NCBI GenBank assembly: GCA_900555925.1
Contig: USMU01000040.1
Location: forward strand, 1 to 17,174
Direction: 5' to 3'
DNA length: 17,174 bases
From: an uncultured Clostridium sp.
GTDB lineage: Bacteria > Bacillota > Clostridia > Christensenellales > Borkfalkiaceae
In this document: positions 13,821 to 17,174 of the stretch, in pieces
How the letters are laid out: each line of letters opens with the position of its first letter
Numbering within the stretch: position 1 is the first letter of the stretch
Translations under genes and position numbers: made by a program
The notes under the pieces: model-generated
The model's input: the letters and a program-made list of their open reading frames with translations, nothing else
The model's database searches: none
Told to the model about the DNA's origin: nothing

Positions 13821-14200
13821 GGGATAAGAAAAATTTTTCCACGCTCGGAAAAATCGACGAAAAATTTGTCGAAGAAGCGGAATCCTATTCCGTTTCCGAG
13901 ACGGAAAAAGCGAAGGCAAAGCGAAGAAAGCGCGTTTTTGCAGAGCGTATTTTGGCCGCGGCGGCCGCCGCCTTCGTCGTATGCGCGGGGATTTTGTTTT
14001 TTTCACGATTTTTTTCCGGAATGAAATCCGCCGGAGGTGCGGATAATATGGCCACTGCTCCCGAAGCGGGCGATACCGTGGATAAATCGGAGGACGGCGC
14101 GGCGGATATTTCGTCCGCAAGCGGAGAGTCGCAGGTTGATTCGGAGGATTCCGATTCTTCGGATTCTTCGTCGGAAAGCGGAACGGAGGAGGATAACTGA
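13817..14200 (+). CDS. Single-pass membrane protein, probable anti-sigma factor
   Basis: A 127-residue protein with a cytoplasmic N-terminal part (1-43), one membrane segment (about 44-66) and an external part (67-127) that is low-complexity and acidic, rich in Ser, Asp and Glu. The N-terminal STLGKIDEKFVEEAES resembles the start of many Firmicutes proteins encoded next to ECF sigma factors, where a Leu-Gly-x-Ile-Asp-x-x-hydrophobic-x-Glu-Glu-Ala segment binds the sigma factor. Its ATG overlaps the sigma stop (ATGA), with GGGAGGGG about 8 nt upstream inside the sigma gene, so translation is coupled. Odd: the outside part has no recognisable sensor domain and ends in Ser/Asp repeats, shorter than usual. 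Anti-sigma function is inferred from position and N-terminus. Confidence 0.7.
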   Translation: MRDKKNFSTLGKIDEKFVEEAESYSVSETEKAKAKRRKRVFAERILAAAAAAFVVCAGILFFSRFFSGMKSAGGADNMATAPEAGDTVDKSEDGAADISSASGESQVDSEDSDSSDSSSESGTEEDN

Positions 14201-14271
14201 ACGGAAGCGGCGCGGATTTTCCGCGTCCCTACAAGGAATTTTTTCGGGAAGGTGACTCCTTTTTAAGAGTT

Positions 14272-14297
14272 AGGCGTGGCATCATGCCACGCCTTTT
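14272..14297 (+). terminator. Terminator of the sigma/anti-sigma operon
   Basis: Perfect 10-bp stem AGGCGTGGCA (14272-14281) / TGCCACGCCT (14285-14294), loop TCA, then TTTTC. A smaller hairpin CGCGGA-TTT-TCCGCG precedes it at 14211-14225. The stem's right arm runs into the direct repeat that borders the AT-rich island. Confidence 0.85.
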
Positions 14298-14307
14298 CTC
14301 GTACTAT

Positions 14308-14496
14308 TTAATTCCTCTCGTCCAATAAATCACCAAAATCGGGTAAATCTATTGCTTCAACCAAATTATAGATAATTTTTACGATGCGGGTGTAATGACC
14401 GTTAACCTTTTCTTTTTCATAGATATAAACCTTATCTATGAAAGCACGTAAGATTTCGGGCGTTAGCTCATCAAAATCACTATGAATTTTTTTAAT
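14308..14496 (-). pseudogene. C-terminal remnant of a large serine recombinase
   Basis: A 62-codon open frame without a start, closed upstream by TGA at 14497-14499 and ending in TAA at 14308-14310. It reads IKKIHSDFDELTPEILRAFI then DKVYIYEKEKVNGHYTRIVK and IIYNLV. The order 'DF-x-ELTPEIL, FI-x-K-V, hydrophobic-x-EKEK, R-x-V-x-I-x-YN' is what I know from the C-terminal domain (DUF4368) of Tn4451/TndX-type large serine recombinases in Clostridia. The catalytic serine domain and zinc-ribbon region are absent, so the piece cannot be active. Homology seems to stop abruptly at about 14499, which marks a rearrangement joint rather than point decay. Confidence 0.72.
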
Positions 14497-14568
14497 TCAG
14501 GTGGGAGCCGAAAAGGGGCATTATTTTCTTCTATTAATAAATCATAATGAGTATTACATCCATAGTTT

Positions 14569-15081
14569 TTACCACGTTTTAACGGAATAAACAAGCATAA
14601 GTTTTTCGGGAACGTATATTAAAGCAATGCTATCGGCTTCATTATCTCTTTTATGTTCTTTCCACAAATATTTTTTCTCGAAATCGGGTAGATATTCTTC
14701 GGGCAAAACCCTTAAACCGCTACCAAACAATTCGGCATCTTCGGGTGTCGCATTTTTACTAAACTCAAAATACGTATTAACGGCTTCCTTTATTTTACGT
14801 TCAAATTCTTCGTCCTTTTCTTTGAGAAATTCGCTTTCAATTAGCCAATCCGTAGGTTCTTGTTCAAAGATAAAAACCGTATAACCTATGGATTCTTGCC
14901 AAGATTGATAATAATTATATACCATTTTTGCTTCTTTGGGGATTTCTACCTTAAAGAAACCTTTAATTCTTGACCTGGCATCTTTTTCTTCTATCAAATC
15001 ACACCCCGCAAAACTTATACTCATACAAAGCATAAGCAAAGCCGCAAGCCCGATTGTCAATAATTTTTTAATCTTTTTCAT
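14569..15081 (-). CDS. Small lipoprotein of unknown function in the AT-rich island
   Basis: A 170-residue protein I do not recognise. It has a clear lipoprotein signal: KKIKK at 2-6, a hydrophobic core 7-24, and lipobox F-A-G-C with C27. The mature part is rich in Glu, Lys and aromatic residues and has no catalytic motif that I can see; VYNYYQSWQESIGYTVFIFE (54-73) is its most distinctive segment. AAAGGA (15090-15095, read on the minus strand) is 8 nt before the ATG. A second minus-strand frame is open from about 14619 to 14463 and continues past this stop with natural-looking sequence (NTHYDLLIEENNAPFRLPPE), so a frameshift may have shortened the protein. A small lipoprotein in a mobile island behind a toxin-like tail could be an immunity protein; that is speculation. 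Confidence 0.75.
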   Translation of the reverse strand: MKKIKKLLTIGLAALLMLCMSISFAGCDLIEEKDARSRIKGFFKVEIPKEAKMVYNYYQSWQESIGYTVFIFEQEPTDWLIESEFLKEKDEEFERKIKEAVNTYFEFSKNATPEDAELFGSGLRVLPEEYLPDFEKKYLWKEHKRDNEADSIALIYVPEKLMLVYSVKTW

Positions 15082-15093
15082 TGCAATAATCCT

Positions 15094-15177
15094 TTAAGGT
15101 TTTCTTTCAATTTTATCTTTGAAAAGTTCTTCAAATTTTTCTATTGTACCATAGTTATACGTTCCTGCTTGCGTGCC
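15094..15177 (-). pseudogene. 27-codon protein tail, possibly from a degraded toxin gene
   Basis: An open stretch ending in TAA at 15094-15096 reads GTQAGTYNYGTIEKFEELFK then DKIERKP. Two consecutive TGA codons precede it in frame (15178-15183), and upstream of those the same frame continues with plausible residues. GTYNYG-type tails occur at the ends of some Rhs and other polymorphic toxin proteins. The match is short and the AT-rich sequence makes chance readings easy, so this is tentative. It lies 12 nt upstream of the lipoprotein start. Confidence 0.25.
15143..15151 (-). promoter_or_regulatory. Possible extended -10 for the island lipoprotein
   Basis: Minus strand TGG-TACAAT (15151-15143) is a good extended -10 (TGn + 5/6), with no -35 at 17 bp. 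It would give a leader of about 55 nt containing AAAGGA. Confidence 0.35.
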
Positions 15178-15461
15178 TCATCAGAACGCTATCTTGTAAA
15201 TATTTCTATAATGCTTAAATCCTTTATTTTCTAATGAAATGATGGATCTATAATCAATTGCATAATTCCGTCAATTAGAATTATATCCGAATAAATTGGT
15301 AAGCATAGACTTAAATTTAAAATAACAGAAATTATAAATATAATCGAAAGTACATTATAGTCAACCCTTCTAACCCTCTTAAAAATAATTTCGCAAACAA
15401 ATTTTTTCTTTTATAAGCGGCTTTTCTAAATGCTTTGCCATAATATTTAATTTGAAATACT
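15178..15461 (-). other. Degenerate AT-rich stretch with a hydrophobic open frame
   Basis: No complete gene is visible. One minus-strand frame is open from 15410 to a TAG at 15231-15233 (59 codons) and reads as basic residues followed by a hydrophobic segment (VLSIIFIISVILNLSLCLPI), but it has no start codon before a late ATG and no ribosome site. A neighbouring frame begins MAKHLEKPLIKEK. Together they could be pieces of a frameshifted membrane-protein gene, or chance in AT-rich DNA. Confidence 0.25.
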
Positions 15462-15487
15462 AAAAGGCTCGGCCGCCAATGCCGACC
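15462..15487 (-). terminator. Terminator-like hairpin ending the candidate RNA
   Basis: Minus strand GG-TCGGC, loop ATTGGCG, GCCGA-G-CC, then TTTT: 7 bp with a single-base bulge. It is the only GC-rich hairpin with a T-run in the island, and it lies about 300 nt downstream of the minus-strand promoter. Confidence 0.55.
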
Positions 15488-15765
15488 CCAAACTAATACA
15501 CATAAATACAATTTTTGAGTAGTGTTGAATGTAATATTGAACAATATACACTTCTCGTTATTTATAAGTGCTAAATAAAGATTTTTTACTCACTAATATG
15601 CTAAGTTGGGTTAAAAATAGAAAAGTGCATAGCCGAAACCACACACCGGAAAACGCAGTCCCGCTTCTGTTGCGCCACAGTTGACATCGTCCTAAAAGAT
15701 GGCAAACGAAGCCTACGTTTTTACCAAACGTAAACTTAGGACGAAAAAATATTAAACTGTACCAC
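15488..15765 (-). ncRNA. Candidate structured RNA, about 300 nt with its terminator
   Basis: The region between a near-perfect minus-strand promoter (15772-15800) and the terminator-like hairpin (15462-15487) has no credible coding frame but strong potential structure near its 5' end. A 9-bp perfect stem joins 15687-15695 (TCGTCCTAA) with 15736-15744 (TTAGGACGA). Inside it TACGTTT (15714-15720) pairs with AAACGTA (15726-15732) around a 5-nt loop. Further down are CGC/GCG, CCG/CGG pairs and an ATATTG-AA-CAATAT hairpin (15534-15547). The part from 15625 to 15745 is more GC-rich than the rest of the island. It does not match tmRNA, SRP RNA, RNase P RNA or a riboswitch I know. An untranslated leader or a mobile-element end are alternatives. 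Confidence 0.4.
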
Positions 15766-15771
15766 ATAGTT

Positions 15772-15800
15772 ATTATAGCATATACTGCGAAAAAAATCAA
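15772..15800 (-). promoter_or_regulatory. Strong minus-strand promoter in the island
   Basis: Minus strand TTGATT (15800-15795), 17-bp spacer ending in TGC, TATAAT (15777-15772): consensus -10, TGn extension and 4/6 -35. Transcription would start near 15765 and run into the structured region. Confidence 0.75.
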
Positions 15801-15992
15801 TATCTAATGAACTTTAATCAAAATACTTGACTTTTCACGAATCAAACATTTTATTACAGTATAAGAAAAATCAGACTCTGTATGGAATTTGATTATTTCT
15901 TCTCTTGAAAGTGCAATTTCCTATAAATTTTTAATTCGTCTAAAAATCCCTTATAAGGAACGCCTTTTCCGCGCTGTTTTTTTGTCATAAAC
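15801..15992. other. AT-rich gap before the phosphodiesterase promoter
   Basis: No reading frame, hairpin-T terminator or promoter that I can support, apart from the palindrome CCTTATAAGG (15949-15958) and the right copy of the flanking repeat (15960-15969). Composition returns to host level from about 15960. Confidence 0.4.
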
Positions 15993-16021
15993 TTGACATT
16001 GAGAATCGTTCGTGGTACAAT
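15993..16021 (+). promoter_or_regulatory. Sigma-A promoter of the phosphodiesterase-cysteine synthase unit
   Basis: TTGACA (15993-15998), 17-bp spacer ending in TGG, TACAAT (16016-16021). Full-consensus -35 and an extended -10. It begins 23 bp to the right of the island border. Confidence 0.88.
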
Positions 16022-16050
16022 GAACATAATTTCAGAAAGGAGATTTTTCC

Positions 16051-16770
16051 ATGAATACGATTTTGATAGATAAGAAGGGCTGTAAAATGATTGCGCATCG
16101 CGGCGTTTCGGGATTGGAAAAGGAGAATACCTGCGCGGCGTTCGTCGCCGCGGGCGTCAAGAGCTATTACGGCATAGAGACCGACGTACACGTGACGGCC
16201 GACGGAAAGTATTTTATTTTTCACGACGACAATATGAAGAACATCGCGGGCGTGGATATCGATATCGAAAAGAGCAATGCCGACAGGCTCGAAGCGGTGC
16301 GCATGCGCGACACGGACGGAAGGACGCTTCGTTCGGATTTGGTGATTCCGACGCTCGCGGACTATATTTCCGTTTGCCGAAAATACGATAAGGTTGCGGT
16401 TTTGGAGCTGAAAAATCGCATGGAAGAAAAACACGTCGCGGGGATTGCCCGCAAGATCGACGATATGGGCTGGTTGGAAAAGACGACCTTTATTTCCTTT
16501 TCCGCCGAAAACCTTATCGTCTTGCGCGGACTTTACCCGAATGTGTCCATTCAGTTTCTGACGGGAGAGGCCACCGAAGAGAACTTTTCGCTCATGAAAA
16601 AATACCGTTTCGACGCGGATCTTTGCGGTCTGTGCGTGACGGAAGAATATATCCGCCGCCTGCACAAAGCCGGACTGAAAGTCAACTGCTGGACGATAGA
16701 CCGCCCCGAGGATGCCGAGGCGCTCATCGATATGGGAGCGGACTTTATCACGACGAATATTCTCGAATAA
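16051..16770 (+). CDS. Glycerophosphodiester phosphodiesterase
   Basis: A 239-residue GDPD-family TIM-barrel enzyme that splits glycerophosphodiesters into glycerol-3-phosphate and an alcohol. All expected residues are visible: H16-R17-G (MIAHRGVSG), E43 and D45 in GIETDVHVTADG, H58-D59 in FIFHDDN, and E119 in VAVLELKN. H16 and H58 are the catalytic pair, while E43, D45 and E119 hold the metal. VNCWTIDRPEDAEALIDMGAD near the C-terminus is also standard. There is no signal peptide, so it is cytoplasmic, and the length is that of compact UgpQ-type enzymes. AAAGGAG is 8 nt before the ATG. It heads a unit with cysteine synthase 22 nt downstream. I see no functional reason for that pairing. Confidence 0.94.
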   Translation: MNTILIDKKGCKMIAHRGVSGLEKENTCAAFVAAGVKSYYGIETDVHVTADGKYFIFHDDNMKNIAGVDIDIEKSNADRLEAVRMRDTDGRTLRSDLVIPTLADYISVCRKYDKVAVLELKNRMEEKHVAGIARKIDDMGWLEKTTFISFSAENLIVLRGLYPNVSIQFLTGEATEENFSLMKKYRFDADLCGLCVTEEYIRRLHKAGLKVNCWTIDRPEDAEALIDMGADFITTNILE

Positions 16771-16792
16771 TCGGAAATCGGAGGTGAAATTT

Positions 16793-17174
16793 ATGCGTTT
16801 TCAATCGATTGCGGAGGCGGTGGGCAGAACGCCGCTGATAGAGCTCAAAAATATCGGTCGGGAATACGGGCTTGCGGCAAAACTGTATGCGAAGGCGGAA
16901 TTTATGAATCCCGCAGGCTCGGTAAAAGACAGAGTGGCGGCGGAAATTTTGTCGGACGCGGAGCGCCGCGGGCTTCTGAAAGAAGGGACGCTCCTGATAG
17001 AGCCGACCAGCGGGAACACGGGAATAGGGCTGGCGGCGATCGCCGCGGCGAAGGGGTATCGGCTCGTCATCGTGATGCCCGAGACGATGAGCGTAGAACG
17101 CCGTCAGATGATAGCGGCTTTCGGGGCGGAGCTCGTCCTCACGGACGGGAAAAAGGGCATGGCGGGCGCGATCG
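16793..17174 (+). CDS. cysK: Cysteine synthase (O-acetylserine sulfhydrylase), 3' truncated by window
   Basis: The first 127 residues of a PLP enzyme that makes cysteine from O-acetylserine and sulfide in the cytoplasm. Seen: VGRTPLIEL (10-18), the PLP lysine K45 in NPAGSVKDR (39-47), the substrate/phosphate loop PTSGNTGIGLA (71-81), and VIVMPETMSVERR (92-104). These are characteristic of CysK, with CysM as a less likely alternative. GGAGGT is 7 nt before the ATG. The frame is still open at the right edge; the full family length is about 305 residues. It is co-transcribed with the phosphodiesterase upstream. Confidence 0.93.
   Translation, partial: MRFQSIAEAVGRTPLIELKNIGREYGLAAKLYAKAEFMNPAGSVKDRVAAEILSDAERRGLLKEGTLLIEPTSGNTGIGLAAIAAAKGYRLVIVMPETMSVERRQMIAAFGAELVLTDGKKGMAGAI

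Larger units (their letters stand above)
14289..15969. mobile_element. AT-rich genomic island with 10-bp flanking repeat
   Basis: Base composition drops sharply from about 14300 to about 15955 and then returns to the host level. The direct repeat ACGCCTTTTC occurs at 14289-14298 and 15960-15969, on both composition borders. Inside are a serine-recombinase C-terminal remnant, a lipoprotein gene, coding scraps and a candidate RNA, all on the minus strand. This fits a decayed or passenger mobile element. The repeat may be a target duplication, an attachment core, or chance. Confidence 0.5.

Noticed and set aside
15332..15544. Minus-strand 70-codon frame
   Set aside because: It spans the terminator-like hairpin at 15462-15487 and has no ribosome site; at most its last part is a scrap of a decayed gene.
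15558..15800. Minus-strand 80-codon frame, Phe/Leu/Cys rich
   Set aside because: It starts upstream of and runs through a near-perfect promoter and its stem structures, has no ribosome site, and is better explained as non-coding RNA sequence.

Overview
The window looks like chromosome from an anaerobic, gut-type member of the Clostridia. The evidence is consensus sigma-A promoters (several with exact 17-bp spacers), strong GGAGG-type ribosome sites, a clostridial 2[4Fe-4S] ferredoxin, an EF-G-like GTPase, a YugP-type zinc peptidase and a group-I NifS/IscS enzyme. The host genes are rich in G+C. A stretch of about 1.66 kb near the right end is strikingly AT-rich and is probably acquired. The taxon below class level is a guess.

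Layout. 1-245: no convincing gene. 246-755 (-): PAP2-family phosphatase with an apparently leaderless promoter. 1060-3114 (-): EF-G-like GTPase with a clear promoter and a distal terminator. It is divergent from 3447-4981 (+), a cysteine desulfurase plus a small Dabb-domain protein. 5231-5404 (+): a 57-residue ferredoxin as a single-gene unit between a promoter and a terminator. 5520-7116 (+): a TrmN6/YabB-like tRNA methyltransferase and RsmI, two translation-linked methyltransferases. 7376-10066 (+): an 896-residue lipoprotein of unknown function in its own unit. 10225-12124 (+): a MATE transporter and a small membrane protein. 12425-13159 (+): a YugP-like membrane zinc peptidase behind a leader of about 165 nt. 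13263-14200 (+): a sigma factor and an overlapping membrane protein, probably its anti-sigma, with an ECF-type promoter in front.

14299-15959: low-G+C island bounded by a 10-bp direct repeat (ACGCCTTTTC). It holds, all on the minus strand, the C-terminal remnant of a large serine recombinase (DUF4368-like), a 170-residue lipoprotein, degenerate coding scraps and a candidate structured RNA of about 300 nt with its own strong promoter and a terminator-like hairpin. Right of the island, 16051-17174 (+) has a glycerophosphodiester phosphodiesterase and the first 127 codons of cysteine synthase.

How it fits together. Most of the window is housekeeping: translation (EF-G-like, RsmI, TrmN6-like), sulfur and Fe-S metabolism (cysteine desulfurase, ferredoxin, cysteine synthase), envelope functions (PAP2, lipoproteins, MATE, peptidase) and a sigma/anti-sigma switch. 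The best candidate for something undescribed is the island, specifically its minus-strand RNA and the lipoprotein/degenerate-tail pair. Secondary points are a G4 motif change in the EF-G-like protein, an Arg/Glu/Gly-rich insertion in the desulfurase, and the structured leader of the zinc peptidase.
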